This document shows, one piece after another, positions 1 through 10,104 of a stretch of 64,000 nucleotides of DNA. The number at the start of each line of letters is the position of its first letter. Position 1 is the stretch's first letter. The DNA comes from Blastococcus colisei (GTDB lineage: Bacteria > Actinomycetota > Actinomycetes > Mycobacteriales > Geodermatophilaceae), in contig NZ_VFQE01000001.1 in assembly GCF_006717095.1 (NCBI RefSeq), positions 682,001 to 746,000 on the forward strand, read 5' to 3'. A program made the translations under genes and the position numbers. Below the pieces are notes generated by a model. The model saw nothing but the letters and a program-made list of their open reading frames with translations, did not search any database and had not been told where the DNA came from.

Positions 1-636
1 GACGTCGTCCTGCCGGTCGCCGCGGCGCCGGAGAAGGCGGGAACCTACCTGGACTGGGAGGGCCGTCCGCGGGCCTTCGACGCCACCTTGCACGGCACCG
101 GCCGGCTGACCGACGGTCGCGTCCTGCAGGGGCTGGCCGACGAGATGGACGTCGACCTGCGGCTGCCCACCCCCGAGGCGGCGCGCGCGGAGCTGGCCGC
201 GCTCGGGGCCGTCCGCCGGCCCGGCAACGGCCGTGCCCGCCCGACCCAGGGGCTCGAAGTCCCGCCGCCCGCTGCGCCGTCCCTCGGCGCCGACCAGGCC
301 CTGCTGGCCTCGTGGCGGCAGCTGATCGACGCCGGAACCCTGCAGCGCGACGAGCCGGAGCTCGCCGGCACGGCGCGCCCACCGGTGGTCCGGATCGGCC
401 CCGACGCCGCCGGCCGGCTCGGCGTCGTCGACGGCGACCGCGTCACCGTGAGCGGCGCGACCGGCTCGATCACCCTCCCGGTGCGGATCACCCCGATGCC
501 CGACCAGGTCGTCTGGCTGCCGATGAGATCACCGGGCAGCGACGTCCGCTCCGACCTCGGCACCGGCCCCGGCGGCGTGGTGCGACTGGCCGTGTCGTCG
601 CCCGCCACGACGACCCCGGTAGGAGGCGCGCAGTGA
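1..636 (+). CDS. nuoG: NADH-quinone oxidoreductase subunit G, C-terminal part (truncated by window edge)
   Basis: The reading frame is open from base 1 and ends in TGA at 634-636, giving the last 211 residues of the large peripheral-arm subunit of complex I. The opening segment ([20 protein letters not shown]) is the usual molybdopterin-oxidoreductase-like stretch, and the last ~90 residues look like the dinucleotide-binding fold found at the C-terminus of this family ([20 protein letters not shown]). The iron-sulfur N-terminal domains lie outside the window. Its stop overlaps the nuoH start by one base (TGATG), which together with the following nuo genes fixes the identity. An internal ATG at 88 is not the start. 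Confidence 0.93.
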   Translation, partial: DVVLPVAAAPEKAGTYLDWEGRPRAFDATLHGTGRLTDGRVLQGLADEMDVDLRLPTPEAARAELAALGAVRRPGNGRARPTQGLEVPPPAAPSLGADQALLASWRQLIDAGTLQRDEPELAGTARPPVVRIGPDAAGRLGVVDGDRVTVSGATGSITLPVRITPMPDQVVWLPMRSPGSDVRSDLGTGPGGVVRLAVSSPATTTPVGGAQ

Positions 637-2096
637 TGTACCTGGCCAGTCCTGACCAGCCGACGCTCGAGGACTTCGGGAACGACGTCTGGTGGATCGT
701 GCTCATCAAGATCCTGGGCGTCTTCGTGATCCTGGTCCTGCTGACGCTGTTCGCCATCGTGTTCGAGCGCAAGGTCGTCGCGCGCATGCAGCAGCGGATC
801 GGCCCGAACCGGGTCGGCCCCCGCGGCTACCTGCAGAGCCTCGCCGACGGGCTGAAGCTGGCGTTCAAGGAAGACATCATGCCGGCGCTGGCGGACAAGC
901 CGGTGTACTTCCTGGCCCCGGTGATCGCGACCATCCCGGCCTTCGTGGCCTTCTCGGTGATCCCGATGGGCCCCTCGGTGAGCATCTTCGGCGAGGTCAC
1001 GCCGCTCCAGCTCACCGACGCCCCGATCGGCGTGCTGATCATCCTCGCCTCCTCGGCCATGGGCATCTACGGCATCGTGCTGGGTGGCTGGGCGTCCGGC
1101 TCGACGTACCCGCTGCTGGGCAGCATGCGCAGCGCCGCCCAGATGATCAGCTACGAGATCGCGATGGGCCTGTCCATCGTGGCCGTGTTCCTCTACGCCG
1201 GCACGATGTCCACCTCGGAGATCGTGGCCGCCCAGGCCGACGGCAACCAGCTGGACTTCTTCGGCTGGGAGTTCACCGGTCCCAGCTGGTACGGGGTGCT
1301 GCTGCCGGTCTCCTTCGTCATCTACGCCATCGCCGTCGTCGGCGAGACCAACCGGGCGCCGTTCGACCTGCCCGAGGCCGAGAGCGAGCTCGTCGGCGGC
1401 TTCCACACCGAGTACTCGTCGCTGAAGTTCGCGCTGTTCTTCCTGGCCGAGTACATCAACATGGTCACCGTCTCGGCGCTGGCGGCGACGCTGTTCCTCG
1501 GCGGCTGGCGGGCGCCGTGGCCGATCTCCATCTGGGACGGCGCCAACACCGGCTGGTGGCCGCTGCTGTGGTTCTTCCTCAAGGTCGTCGCCGCGCTGTT
1601 CGTCTTCATCTGGCTGCGCGGCACGCTGCCTCGGCTGCGTTACGACCAGTTCATGCGTTTCGGGTGGAAGGTGCTCGTCCCGGTCGCGCTCGTGTGGATC
1701 CTCATCGTCGCCACGATGCGCACCGTCTCCCGCGAGGCGGACCTCTCCACCGGCGAGGTCGCGCTCTACGTCGGCGTGCCGGCCGCGGTGGTGGTGCTGG
1801 GGGTCCTGCTGATCGCCAGCCGGGCCAGCAACCGGGACACCCGGCTCGCCGCCGTCGAGGCGGCCGCCGGCTCCAACCACCCGACCGAGCCCGAGGTCCT
1901 GCCCCCGACCGGACCGCGTCGCCGGCCCACCGGTGGCCCGAGCCGGGCCGAGGGCGGTTTCCCCGTGCCGCCGATGGACCTGAAGGTGCCGCCGTCCCCC
2001 CGGCTGCGGCGCCAGCCGGTGGGCAGCGACGGCTCGCCCGTCGTGAGCACCGGGCGGCGTGGCACCACCACTGTGGAGGAGGACGGCGATGTCTGA
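636..2096 (+). CDS. nuoH: NADH-quinone oxidoreductase subunit H
   Basis: Membrane subunit forming the junction with the quinone-reducing arm of complex I. The start ATG at 636 overlaps the nuoG stop and follows GTAGGAGGC. The 486-residue product has about eight or nine hydrophobic segments up to residue ~390 and the conserved loops [20 protein letters not shown] (about residues 46-65), SYEIAMGLS, and [20 protein letters not shown] with its conserved acidic cluster. The last ~90 residues form a hydrophilic Pro/Arg/Gly-rich tail that bacterial NuoH normally lacks in this length; I read it as a disordered cytoplasmic extension. The 3' end overlaps nuoI by 8 bases. Confidence 0.96.
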   Translation: MYLASPDQPTLEDFGNDVWWIVLIKILGVFVILVLLTLFAIVFERKVVARMQQRIGPNRVGPRGYLQSLADGLKLAFKEDIMPALADKPVYFLAPVIATIPAFVAFSVIPMGPSVSIFGEVTPLQLTDAPIGVLIILASSAMGIYGIVLGGWASGSTYPLLGSMRSAAQMISYEIAMGLSIVAVFLYAGTMSTSEIVAAQADGNQLDFFGWEFTGPSWYGVLLPVSFVIYAIAVVGETNRAPFDLPEAESELVGGFHTEYSSLKFALFFLAEYINMVTVSALAATLFLGGWRAPWPISIWDGANTGWWPLLWFFLKVVAALFVFIWLRGTLPRLRYDQFMRFGWKVLVPVALVWILIVATMRTVSREADLSTGEVALYVGVPAAVVVLGVLLIASRASNRDTRLAAVEAAAGSNHPTEPEVLPPTGPRRRPTGGPSRAEGGFPVPPMDLKVPPSPRLRRQPVGSDGSPVVSTGRRGTTTVEEDGDV

Positions 2097-2712
2097 GCGC
2101 ACCCCGGCGGCCCGCCGAGGCGGGGAGGTGGCGCGTCCCTCGACCGATCACCTGGCCAAGCCGAAGGTCCGTGACAGCCTGCTGCCCGCGCCGGTGCAGG
2201 GCTTCGGCGTCACCTTCGCGCAGATCTTCCGCAAGGTGACCACCGAGCAGTACCCGTTCGAGCCCAAGGTGACCAAGCCGCGCTACCACGGTCGGCACGT
2301 GCTCAACCGGCACCCGGACGGCCTGGAGAAGTGCGTCGGCTGCGAGCTGTGCGCCTGGGCCTGCCCGGCCGACGCGATCTACGTCGAGGGCGGCGACAAC
2401 ACCGAGGACGCCCGCTTCTCCCCCGGCGAGCGGTACGGCGCGGTCTACCAGATCAACTACCTGCGCTGCATCTTCTGCGGGCTGTGCATCGAGGCCTGCC
2501 CGACCCGGTCGCTGACGATGAGCAACGACTTCGAACTGGCCGACGACAACCGCCAGGACCTGATCTACACCAAGGAGCAGCTGATGGCGCCGCTGCTGCC
2601 CGGCATGGAGCAGCCGCCGCACCCGATGCGGCTCGGCGACGACGAGAAGGACTACTACCTGCGGGTCCCCGGCTCCTCACCCGCCGAGCCGGTGGCGGAG
2701 GAGCGAGTATGA
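2089..2712 (+). CDS. nuoI: NADH-quinone oxidoreductase subunit I (2x[4Fe-4S])
   Basis: Peripheral subunit carrying the two tetranuclear clusters that pass electrons to the last cluster before quinone. The 207-residue product has the two motifs [12 protein letters not shown] (Cys 82, 85, 88, 92) and [12 protein letters not shown] (Cys 127, 130, 133, 137), so all eight ligands are present. I use ATG 2089, with GGAGGAGGA 4-13 bases upstream, and not an in-frame ATG 30 bases earlier that sits inside nuoH and has no such site. The C-terminus is a short acidic/proline tail. The stop overlaps the nuoJ start as ATGA. Confidence 0.96.
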   Translation: MSERTPAARRGGEVARPSTDHLAKPKVRDSLLPAPVQGFGVTFAQIFRKVTTEQYPFEPKVTKPRYHGRHVLNRHPDGLEKCVGCELCAWACPADAIYVEGGDNTEDARFSPGERYGAVYQINYLRCIFCGLCIEACPTRSLTMSNDFELADDNRQDLIYTKEQLMAPLLPGMEQPPHPMRLGDDEKDYYLRVPGSSPAEPVAEERV

Positions 2713-3524
2713 CCGAGACTCTCAGCGGCGCCGAGACCGTCGTCTTCTGGGTGCTGGGGCCGATCTCGCTGGCCGGAGCCCTGGGCATGGTGTTCAGCCG
2801 GAACGCGGTGCACTCCGCGCTCTGGCTGGTCAACACGATGCTGTCGCTCGGCGTCTTCTACGTCGTCCAGGAGGCGCCCTTCCTGGGCGCGGTGCAGATC
2901 ATCGTCTACACCGGCGCGATCATGATCCTCTTCCTCTTCGTGCTGATGCTGGTCGGCCGCGACTCCTCGGACTCACTGGTCGAGACCCTCCGCGGCCAGC
3001 GGGTGGCGGCCACGCTGGTCGGTATCGGCTTCGCCGCGCTCGTGGGCGCCGGGATCGCCCGTGCCACGCAGGACCTCCAGGTCATCGGCCTCGAAGCGGT
3101 GCAGGGCAGCGCGGCCGGGGGCAACATCGAGGCGATCGCCGAACTGCTCTACACCCGCTACCTGCTGGCCTTCGAGGTCACCGGCGCGCTGCTGATCGTG
3201 GCCGCCGTCGGTGCGCTGATCTTCACCCAGATCGAGCGGACCCCCGGCAGCCGGCGCGGCCAGAAGGAGCTCTCGCGGGCCCGCTTCCTCACCGACCGCC
3301 CGCAGACCGTGTCCGGTCCCGGCGTCTTCGCCCGGGCCAACTCGGTCGCGGTGCCGGCGATCCTCCCCGACGGCAGCCAGTCGGAGGACAGCTTCGCGAC
3401 CGGCATCGCGCCCTCCCAGCCCGACGAGATGCTCCGGCCCACGGGCCGCGAGCAGCTCGGTTCCCCGGACGCGGCGCTCGGGTCCACGGCACCGACTCTC
3501 GAGGACGGCGGGCGGACACGGTGA
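2709..3524 (+). CDS. nuoJ: NADH-quinone oxidoreductase subunit J
   Basis: Membrane subunit of complex I. The first ~170 residues hold five hydrophobic segments, including the conserved helix [20 protein letters not shown] with its pi-bulge region. ATG 2709 overlaps the nuoI stop as ATGA. At 271 residues it is longer than the common ~170-200: about 90 residues after the last helix (from roughly residue 180) are hydrophilic and low in complexity. A 73-bp gap separates it from nuoK, the largest spacer inside the membrane-arm genes up to nuoL. Confidence 0.94.
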   Translation: MTETLSGAETVVFWVLGPISLAGALGMVFSRNAVHSALWLVNTMLSLGVFYVVQEAPFLGAVQIIVYTGAIMILFLFVLMLVGRDSSDSLVETLRGQRVAATLVGIGFAALVGAGIARATQDLQVIGLEAVQGSAAGGNIEAIAELLYTRYLLAFEVTGALLIVAAVGALIFTQIERTPGSRRGQKELSRARFLTDRPQTVSGPGVFARANSVAVPAILPDGSQSEDSFATGIAPSQPDEMLRPTGREQLGSPDAALGSTAPTLEDGGRTR

Positions 3525-3597
3525 GCGAGCGGGCGAGCGAACCCAGGAACAGAGCACGCGGCGGCATGTCGACGACGAGCGCCGGCGAGGAGACGCC

Positions 3598-3897
3598 ATG
3601 ACGCTGAGCTACTACCTCGTGCTCGCCGCGATCCTGTTCACGATCGGCGCCATCGGGGTCCTCGTGCGGCGCAACGCGATCGTCGTCTTCATGTGCGTCG
3701 AGCTGATGCTCAACGCCGTCAACCTGACGCTGATCACGTTCGCCCGGTCCACCGGCACCGTGGACGGGCAGATCATCGCCCTCTTCGTGATGGTCGTCGC
3801 GGCCGCCGAGGTGGTCATCGGTCTCGCGATCATCATGTCGATCTACCGGACCCGCAGGTCCGCCTCGATCGACGACGCCAACCTGCTGAAGTACTGA
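3598..3897 (+). CDS. nuoK: NADH-quinone oxidoreductase subunit K
   Basis: Small membrane subunit of 99 residues with three hydrophobic helices, the family's normal length. Helix II carries the conserved glutamate ([13 protein letters not shown]) and helix III a second one ([13 protein letters not shown]), both used in proton transfer in this family. The site GCGAGGAGACGCC precedes ATG 3598. The preceding spacer (3525-3597) begins with GAGCGAGCGGGCGAGCG, the same kind of AGCG-rich low-complexity sequence seen at 24.4 kb. Confidence 0.96.
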   Translation: MTLSYYLVLAAILFTIGAIGVLVRRNAIVVFMCVELMLNAVNLTLITFARSTGTVDGQIIALFVMVVAAAEVVIGLAIIMSIYRTRRSASIDDANLLKY

Positions 3898-3916
3898 CGG
3901 CGAGACGGGGACATCT

Positions 3917-5839
3917 GTGTCTGAGACGCTGCCCGCCGACGGGCTGCTCGGCTGGTCGTGGCTGCTGATCGCGCTACCACTGGCCGGCGCCGCGGTGCTG
4001 CTCCTGGGCGGCCGCCGCACCGACCGCTGGGGCCACCTGCTGGGGACGGCGACCGTCGTCGCCTCCTTCCTCCTCGCGGTGCTGTGCACGATCCAGCTCG
4101 CCGGCCTGGAGGAGCGGTCGGCCGACGTCGACCTGTTCACCTTCATCTCCACCGGTGAGCTCGACGTCCGGGCGGGACTGCTGTTCGACCCGCTGTCGGC
4201 GATCTTCGCGCTGCTGATCACCGGTGTCGGCTCGCTGATCCACGTCTACTCGATCGGCTACATGGCGCACGACCCCGCGCGCCGCCGGTTCTTCGCCTAC
4301 CTGAACCTGTTCGTCGCCGCGATGCTCCTGCTCGTCCTCGGCAACAGCTTCGTGGCCCTCTACGTCGGATGGGAGGGCGTCGGTCTGGCGTCCTACCTGC
4401 TGATCGCCTTCTGGTACACCCGCCCGGCCGCGGCCACCGCGGCCAAGAAGGCGTTCATCATGAACCGGGTCGGCGACGTCGGGCTGGCCCTGGCGATCTT
4501 CATCATGTTCGCCCAGCTCGGGACGACGTCCTACGAGGGCGTCTTCGGCGCCGTCGGCACCCTGGCCGGTGGCACGATCACCGCGATCGGGCTGCTCCTG
4601 CTCCTCGGGGCCTGCGGAAAGTCCGGTCAGTTCCCGCTACAGGCATGGCTGCCCGACGCCATGGAGGGCCCGACCCCCGTCTCCGCCCTCATCCACGCCG
4701 CCACCATGGTCACCGCCGGCGTGTACCTGATCGCCCGCTCGGCCCCGATCTACGACCTCACGGAGACAGCGCGGACCGTCGTCCTCGCGATCGGTGCGCT
4801 CACCCTCCTCATCGGTGCCATCGCCGGCTGCGCCTACGACGACATCAAGAAGGTCCTGGCCTACTCGACGGTCAGCCAGATCGGCTACATGTTCCTGGCC
4901 GTCGGCCTCGGGCCGGCCGGGTACGTCGCAGGGCTGGCCCACCTGCTCGCGCACGGCTTCTTCAAGGCCGGGCTGTTCCTCGGTGCCGGCTCGGTCATGC
5001 ACGCCATGAACGACCAGGTCGACATGCGCCGGTTCGGGGGGCTCTGGAAGAAGCTGCCGGTCACCTTCGTCACCTTCGGCCTGGGTTACCTGGCGCTGAT
5101 CGGGTTCCCGTTCCTGTCCGGCTACTTCACCAAGGACGCGATCATCGAGGCCGCTCTGGACCGCGACGACGTCTGGGGCTGGGTGCTCGGCGGTGTCGCC
5201 GTCCTCGGTGCCGGGCTGACCGCCTTCTACATGACGCGGCTGATGCTGATGACCTTCTTCGGCCGGGCGCGGTGGGAGGACGGCCATGGCTCGACCCCGG
5301 TCAATCCGCACGAGTCGCCGTCGGTGATGACGGCGCCCATGGTCGTGCTGGCCTTCGGGTCGGTGTTCGCCGGCGCCCTGCTCGTGTCGGTCTTCCCGCT
5401 CTCGGGCTGGCTGGAGCCGGTGTTCGGCGAGCCGGCGGAGGCCGCGCACGTGGTCGCCCCGGCGCTGATCGGCCTGGTCGTGACCGTCGTCATGCTCCTC
5501 GGCGTCCTGGCGGCCTGGCTGTTCGTCGGCCGCCGCGAGGTGCCGGTGACCGCGCCGGTCCGGGTCTCCCCGGTCACGCGGGCGGCCCGCAACGCCCTCT
5601 ACGCCGACACGGTCAACGAGTCGCTGTTCATGCGGCCCGGCCAGTGGCTCACCCGGGCCCTGGTCTGGGTGGACAACCGCGGTGTCGACGGCGCCGTCAA
5701 CGGCCTGGCCGCCACGCTCGGCGGCTCGTCGTCGCGGCTGGGCCGGGCGCAGACCGGCTTCGTGCGTTCCTACGCCCTGGGCATGCTCGGCGGCGCCGTG
5801 CTGGTCGCGGGCGCCCTGCTGGCGGTGACGGCGGGATGA
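3917..5839 (+). CDS. nuoL: NADH-quinone oxidoreductase subunit L (antiporter-like)
   Basis: Largest antiporter-like proton-pumping subunit of complex I, 640 residues, starting at GTG 3917 with GACGGGGACA just upstream. It is almost entirely hydrophobic. Landmarks are FVALYVGWEGVGLASYLLI with the conserved glutamate of helix 5, KSGQFPLQAWLPDAMEGPTP with the helix 7 lysine, and HAATMVTAGVYLIAR. The C-terminal ~100 residues are consistent with the lateral helix and last membrane anchor. It is spaced 19 bases after nuoK and 34 bases before nuoM. Confidence 0.96.
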   Translation: MSETLPADGLLGWSWLLIALPLAGAAVLLLGGRRTDRWGHLLGTATVVASFLLAVLCTIQLAGLEERSADVDLFTFISTGELDVRAGLLFDPLSAIFALLITGVGSLIHVYSIGYMAHDPARRRFFAYLNLFVAAMLLLVLGNSFVALYVGWEGVGLASYLLIAFWYTRPAAATAAKKAFIMNRVGDVGLALAIFIMFAQLGTTSYEGVFGAVGTLAGGTITAIGLLLLLGACGKSGQFPLQAWLPDAMEGPTPVSALIHAATMVTAGVYLIARSAPIYDLTETARTVVLAIGALTLLIGAIAGCAYDDIKKVLAYSTVSQIGYMFLAVGLGPAGYVAGLAHLLAHGFFKAGLFLGAGSVMHAMNDQVDMRRFGGLWKKLPVTFVTFGLGYLALIGFPFLSGYFTKDAIIEAALDRDDVWGWVLGGVAVLGAGLTAFYMTRLMLMTFFGRARWEDGHGSTPVNPHESPSVMTAPMVVLAFGSVFAGALLVSVFPLSGWLEPVFGEPAEAAHVVAPALIGLVVTVVMLLGVLAAWLFVGRREVPVTAPVRVSPVTRAARNALYADTVNESLFMRPGQWLTRALVWVDNRGVDGAVNGLAATLGGSSSRLGRAQTGFVRSYALGMLGGAVLVAGALLAVTAG

Positions 5840-5873
5840 CCGCGAACTCCACGGATCGAAAGGCGTCCCGACG

Positions 5874-7478
5874 GTGACCGATTTCCCCTGGCTCCTGCTG
5901 ATGATCGCCGTCCCGGCGATCGGGGCGGCCATTGTCGCCGCGCTGCCCAGGGGCCGCGACGAGCTCGCCAAGCAGCTCTCGCTGGGCGTGAGCCTGGTGG
6001 TGCTGCTGCTCGCCGTCCTCACCACGGTCGCGTTCGACGCCGGCGGCGACCGATTCCAGCTGACCAGCTCCTGGACCTGGATCGCGGACTTCGGGGTGTC
6101 CTTCGCCCTCGGCGTCGATGGCATCGCCGTGGTGATGCTGTTGCTCATCGGGGTGCTCGTGCCGGTGGTGATCGGCGCGTCCTGGCGGGACGAGCTGCCC
6201 GGCGGCCGGTCGATGACGGCGTACTTCGCCTGGCTGCTGCTGCTCGAGGCGTTCATGGTGGGCGTCTTCGTCGCCACCGACGTCTTCCTGTTCTACGTCT
6301 TCTTCGAGGCGATGCTCGTCCCGATGTACTTCATCATCGGGAGCTTCGGCGGGCCCCGGCGGCAGTACGCCGCGGTGAAGTTCTTCCTCTACAGCCTCGT
6401 CGGCGGGTTGATCATGCTGGCCGCCGTCATCGGCCTGTACGTGGTCAGCAACAGCCAGCTCGGGGAGGGCACGTTCGCCTTCGACGCGCTGCGCCAGCTC
6501 GAGATCGACCCGGGGGTGCAGAAGCTGCTCTTCCTCGGCTTCTTCATCGCCTTCGCGATCAAGGCGCCGCTGGTGCCGTTCCACACCTGGCTGCCCGACT
6601 CGGGTTCCGAGGCGCCGATCGGTGGCGCGGTGCTGCTGGTCGGCGTCCTGGACAAGGTCGGCACGTTCGGGTTCCTGCGCTACTGCCTGCCGCTGTTCCC
6701 CGACGCGTCCCGGTTCTTCGCGCCGTTCGTGCTGGTCCTGGCGGTCGTCGGCATCCTCTACGCCGCCCTGCTGGCAATGGGCCAGAGCGACATGAAGCGC
6801 CTGGTGTCCTACACCTCGATCTCGCACTTCGGCTTCATCGCGCTCGGCATCTTCGCCTTCACCACCGAGGCCGCCACGGGCGCGGTGCTCTACATGGTCA
6901 ACCACGGCATCGCGACCGGCTTGCTGTTCCTCGTGGTCGGGATGCTGATCGCCCGCGGCGGATCCCGGCAGATCGGCGACTACGGCGGCGTCGCCGCGAA
7001 GGCCCCGCTCCTAGCCGGAACCTTCCTCCTCGCCGGCCTGGCCTCGCTCGCGCTGCCGGGGACCAACAGCTTCGTGAGCGAGTTCCTCGTGCTGATCGGC
7101 TCGTTCCCGCGGGAGCCGGTGTTCACGATCCTCGCGACGGCCGGGATCATCCTGGCCGCGCTCTACATCCTGCTGATGTACCAGCGGACGATGCACGGGC
7201 CGGCCCGCGGGGTGCTGCTACCCGACGTGCACGCCGGAGACCCGGCACCGCAGCCGGAGCCGGCCCGTGGCGGCGCTTCGGCGGCCACCGCGACGGTGAC
7301 CGCGCCCGCCCCGGCCCGCGGCGGCCGGCTCCTCCGGGACCTCGACCGGCGAGAGCTGGCGGTGGTGACGCCCCTCGTCGCGCTGATCATCGTGCTCGGT
7401 TTCTACCCGCAGCCACTGCTCGAGCTGATCGAGCCGGCCGTCAGCGCCACCATGAGCGACCTCGGAGGGACCGACTGA
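5874..7478 (+). CDS. nuoM: NADH-quinone oxidoreductase subunit M (antiporter-like)
   Basis: Second antiporter-like subunit, 534 residues, GTG start at 5874 preceded by GAAAGG. Family landmarks include FFEAMLVPMYFIIGSFGG with the helix 5 glutamate, KAPLVPFHTWLPDSGSEAPI with the helix 7 lysine, and LVSYTSISHFGFIALG. Between the penultimate and last membrane helices (about residues 440-490) there is an Ala/Pro/Arg-rich hydrophilic insert that is longer than in most NuoM proteins as I know them. The stop overlaps nuoN by one base (TGATG), so the two are translationally coupled. Confidence 0.96.
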   Translation: MTDFPWLLLMIAVPAIGAAIVAALPRGRDELAKQLSLGVSLVVLLLAVLTTVAFDAGGDRFQLTSSWTWIADFGVSFALGVDGIAVVMLLLIGVLVPVVIGASWRDELPGGRSMTAYFAWLLLLEAFMVGVFVATDVFLFYVFFEAMLVPMYFIIGSFGGPRRQYAAVKFFLYSLVGGLIMLAAVIGLYVVSNSQLGEGTFAFDALRQLEIDPGVQKLLFLGFFIAFAIKAPLVPFHTWLPDSGSEAPIGGAVLLVGVLDKVGTFGFLRYCLPLFPDASRFFAPFVLVLAVVGILYAALLAMGQSDMKRLVSYTSISHFGFIALGIFAFTTEAATGAVLYMVNHGIATGLLFLVVGMLIARGGSRQIGDYGGVAAKAPLLAGTFLLAGLASLALPGTNSFVSEFLVLIGSFPREPVFTILATAGIILAALYILLMYQRTMHGPARGVLLPDVHAGDPAPQPEPARGGASAATATVTAPAPARGGRLLRDLDRRELAVVTPLVALIIVLGFYPQPLLELIEPAVSATMSDLGGTD

Positions 7479-9016
7479 TGTTCGAGGCCCCTGACCTCTC
7501 CTTCGCCGCCCTGGCGCCGCTGCTGTTCATCTTCGGTGCGGCCTGCGTCGGCGTCCTCGTCGAGTCGTTCTGGCCCCGCGACACCAGGCACCCCGTGCAG
7601 GTGGCCGTGGCCCTCGTGGGAACGCTCGGCGCGCTGGGAAGCACCCTGCTGCTCGCCGGCCGCCGTGAGGTCACCGCCGACGGCGCCCTCGCCGTCGACG
7701 GCGCCGGGCTGTTCCTCCAGGCGACCATCGCCGGTCTCGGCGCACTGGCGATCCTGCTGTTCGCCGAGCGGGCGCTGGACCCCGCGCGGTCGGCGTTCGT
7801 GACCTCGGCCGCCGTGCCGGCGGGCAGCCCGCGTGACCGGGAGCTGCTCACCTCGACCCGGGTGCAGACCGAGGTCTACCCGCTGGCCACCTTCGCCATC
7901 GGCGGCATGATGCTGTTCGTCACGTCCAACGATCTGCTGATCATGTTCGTCGCGCTCGAGGTGCTCAGCCTGCCGCTCTACCTGATCAGCGGGATGGCCC
8001 GCCGGCGACGGCTGCTGTCCCAGGAGGCGGCGGTCAAGTACTTCCTCCTGGGCGCCTTCGCGTCGGCCTTCTTCCTGTACGGGCTGGCGCTGGTCTACGG
8101 GGCCACCGGCAGCGTCCGGCTCAGCGACATCCGGGACGCATCCCTCGCCGACGGCACCGACGTCCTGCTCGTCCTGGGGCTGGCGCTGCTCGTCGTCGGG
8201 TTGCTGTTCAAGGCCAGCGTCGCCCCGTTCCACACCTGGACGCCGGACGTCTACCAGGGCGCACCCACGCCGGTCACGGCATTCATGGCGGCGTGCACGA
8301 AGGTCGCCGCGTTCGGCGCGATCCTCCGCCTGCTCTACGTGGCCTTCGGCACCGCCGAGTGGACGTGGCGGCCGCTGATCTACGGGGTCGCGATCGTCTC
8401 CATGGTCGTCGGGTCCGTGCTCGCCCTCACCCAGACCGACCTCAAGCGCATGCTGGCCTACTCCTCGATCGCGCACGCCGGGTTCCTCCTCACCGGCGTC
8501 ATCGGGCTCGGGGCCGGCGGGGAGGGCTCGGGCCTGGCGGCCACGATGTTTTACCTGCTGGCCTACGGGCTGACGACGATCGGCGCCTTCGCCGTCCTCA
8601 CCCTGATCCGGGACGGCGACGGAGAGGCCGGCCATCTCTCGCAGTGGGCCGGCCTGGCCGCCCGCTCGCCGCTCACCGCCGCGGTGATGACGCTGTTCCT
8701 CCTCGCGCTGGCCGGTATCCCGCTCACGTCGGGGTTCACCGGCAAGTTCGCGGTGTTCCGGGCTGCCGTCGAGGACGGCGCGTGGCCGCTGGTCCTGGTC
8801 GCCGTCCTGGCCAGCGCCGTCGCCGCGTTCTTCTACCTGCGGGTCATCGTGCTGATGTACTTCTCGCCCCCCGCAGCCGACGGGCCGACGGTGGGCGTCC
8901 CGGGTCTGCCCACCACGGTCGTCCTGGCGATCACCGCCACGACGACCCTGGCGCTGGGCATCGTGCCCGGGTCGGTGCTCGACCTCGCGGAGCAGGCGGC
9001 TATCTTCGTCGGTTGA
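7478..9016 (+). CDS. nuoN: NADH-quinone oxidoreductase subunit N (antiporter-like)
   Basis: Third antiporter-like subunit, 512 residues, usual length. ATG 7478 overlaps the nuoM stop. Landmarks: FVALEVLSLPLYLISGMARR with the helix 5 glutamate, KASVAPFHTWTPDVYQGAPT with the helix 7 lysine, and LKRMLAYSSIAHAGFLLTG. It closes the nuo operon, and its stop overlaps the start of the downstream polyprenyl synthase (TGATG), so the quinone side-chain enzyme appears to be expressed with complex I. Confidence 0.96.
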   Translation: MFEAPDLSFAALAPLLFIFGAACVGVLVESFWPRDTRHPVQVAVALVGTLGALGSTLLLAGRREVTADGALAVDGAGLFLQATIAGLGALAILLFAERALDPARSAFVTSAAVPAGSPRDRELLTSTRVQTEVYPLATFAIGGMMLFVTSNDLLIMFVALEVLSLPLYLISGMARRRRLLSQEAAVKYFLLGAFASAFFLYGLALVYGATGSVRLSDIRDASLADGTDVLLVLGLALLVVGLLFKASVAPFHTWTPDVYQGAPTPVTAFMAACTKVAAFGAILRLLYVAFGTAEWTWRPLIYGVAIVSMVVGSVLALTQTDLKRMLAYSSIAHAGFLLTGVIGLGAGGEGSGLAATMFYLLAYGLTTIGAFAVLTLIRDGDGEAGHLSQWAGLAARSPLTAAVMTLFLLALAGIPLTSGFTGKFAVFRAAVEDGAWPLVLVAVLASAVAAFFYLRVIVLMYFSPPAADGPTVGVPGLPTTVVLAITATTTLALGIVPGSVLDLAEQAAIFVG

Positions 9017-10092
9017 TGACCGGAGCCCGTGCCGCAGTCGAGGGCACCAACCCCGAGGTCCAGGGCGGCAGCCCCCAGGCGCAGCGCCGGATCTCCACCC
9101 CCGCCTCGACCATCGGTCCCTGGCTGCCCGAAGGGGCGCTCGGTGCGTCGCTGGCCGACGGACTGGCCCGCGTGGAGTCGGCGCTCGTCGCGGCCGTCGG
9201 CAGCGAGCACGCCTTCATCCGGGAGGCGGCCGGGCACCTGATGTCGGCCGGCGGGAAGCGGTTCCGGCCGATGCTGGCGCTGCTCGCCGCCCAGTTGGGG
9301 GATCCGGATGCCCCGGGAGTCACCGAGTCGGCGGTCGTCTGCGAGCTGACCCACCTGGCGACGCTCTACCACGACGACGTCATGGACGAGGCCGCCGTGC
9401 GGCGGGGGGCGCCCAGCGCCAACAGCCGGTGGACCAACAGCATCGCGATCCTCACCGGCGACCTGCTCTTCGCCCGGGCATCGGACCTGCTGGCCGATCT
9501 CGGCCCGGAGGCGGTGCGCATCCAGGCGCAGACGTTCGAGCGGCTGGTCACCGGACAGATCCGGGAGACCGTCGGGGCCGAGCCCGGTGTCGACCCCATC
9601 GCGCACTACCTCGACGTGCTGGCCGACAAGACCGGCTCCCTGGTCGCCACCTCGGCCCGCTTCGGGGCGCGTTTCGCCGGGCTCGAGGAGTCGCTCGTCG
9701 CCGCCCTCACCGCCTTCGGCGAGGAGGTCGGCGTGGCGTTCCAGCTCTCCGACGACCTGCTCGACATCGTCAGCCAGGGCGGCACCTCGGGGAAGTCGCC
9801 CGGCACCGACCTGCGCGAGGGGATCGCGACGCTGCCCGCCCTGTTCGCCCTAGCCGGCGACGACCCGGCCGACGCCCGGCTGCGCGAGCTGGTGGCCCGG
9901 CCGGTCACCGACGACGACGAGCACGCCGAGGCCCTGGCGCTGCTGCGGTCCTCCACGGCACTGGAGCGCGCCAACGAGGTCCTCTCGCAGTACGCCGACC
10001 GGGCCCGCGCCCGGCTGGACGCCGTCCCCTCCGGGGACGTCCGGAACGCCCTGTCGGCGCTCTGCGACTACGTGGTCACGCGTACGAGCTGA
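9016..10092 (+). CDS. Polyprenyl diphosphate synthase (probable menaquinone side-chain enzyme)
   Basis: Trans-isoprenyl diphosphate synthase, 358 residues, condensing isopentenyl diphosphate onto an allylic primer. Both aspartate-rich motifs are intact: the first is DDVMD (Asp 120, 121, 124) followed by the arginines of VRRG, the second is DDLLD (Asp 246, 247, 250). GGKRFRPML near residue 79 is the primer-site signature. ATG 9016 overlaps the nuoN stop, so I exclude an upstream in-frame start lying inside nuoN. Mycobacterium tuberculosis has a homologue (grcC1) just before htpX, and htpX is nearby here too. Product chain length cannot be read from sequence; coupling to nuo favours the menaquinone tail. 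Confidence 0.9.
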   Translation: MTGARAAVEGTNPEVQGGSPQAQRRISTPASTIGPWLPEGALGASLADGLARVESALVAAVGSEHAFIREAAGHLMSAGGKRFRPMLALLAAQLGDPDAPGVTESAVVCELTHLATLYHDDVMDEAAVRRGAPSANSRWTNSIAILTGDLLFARASDLLADLGPEAVRIQAQTFERLVTGQIRETVGAEPGVDPIAHYLDVLADKTGSLVATSARFGARFAGLEESLVAALTAFGEEVGVAFQLSDDLLDIVSQGGTSGKSPGTDLREGIATLPALFALAGDDPADARLRELVARPVTDDDEHAEALALLRSSTALERANEVLSQYADRARARLDAVPSGDVRNALSALCDYVVTRTS

Positions 10093-10104
10093 GAAAGGAC
10101 CCCC

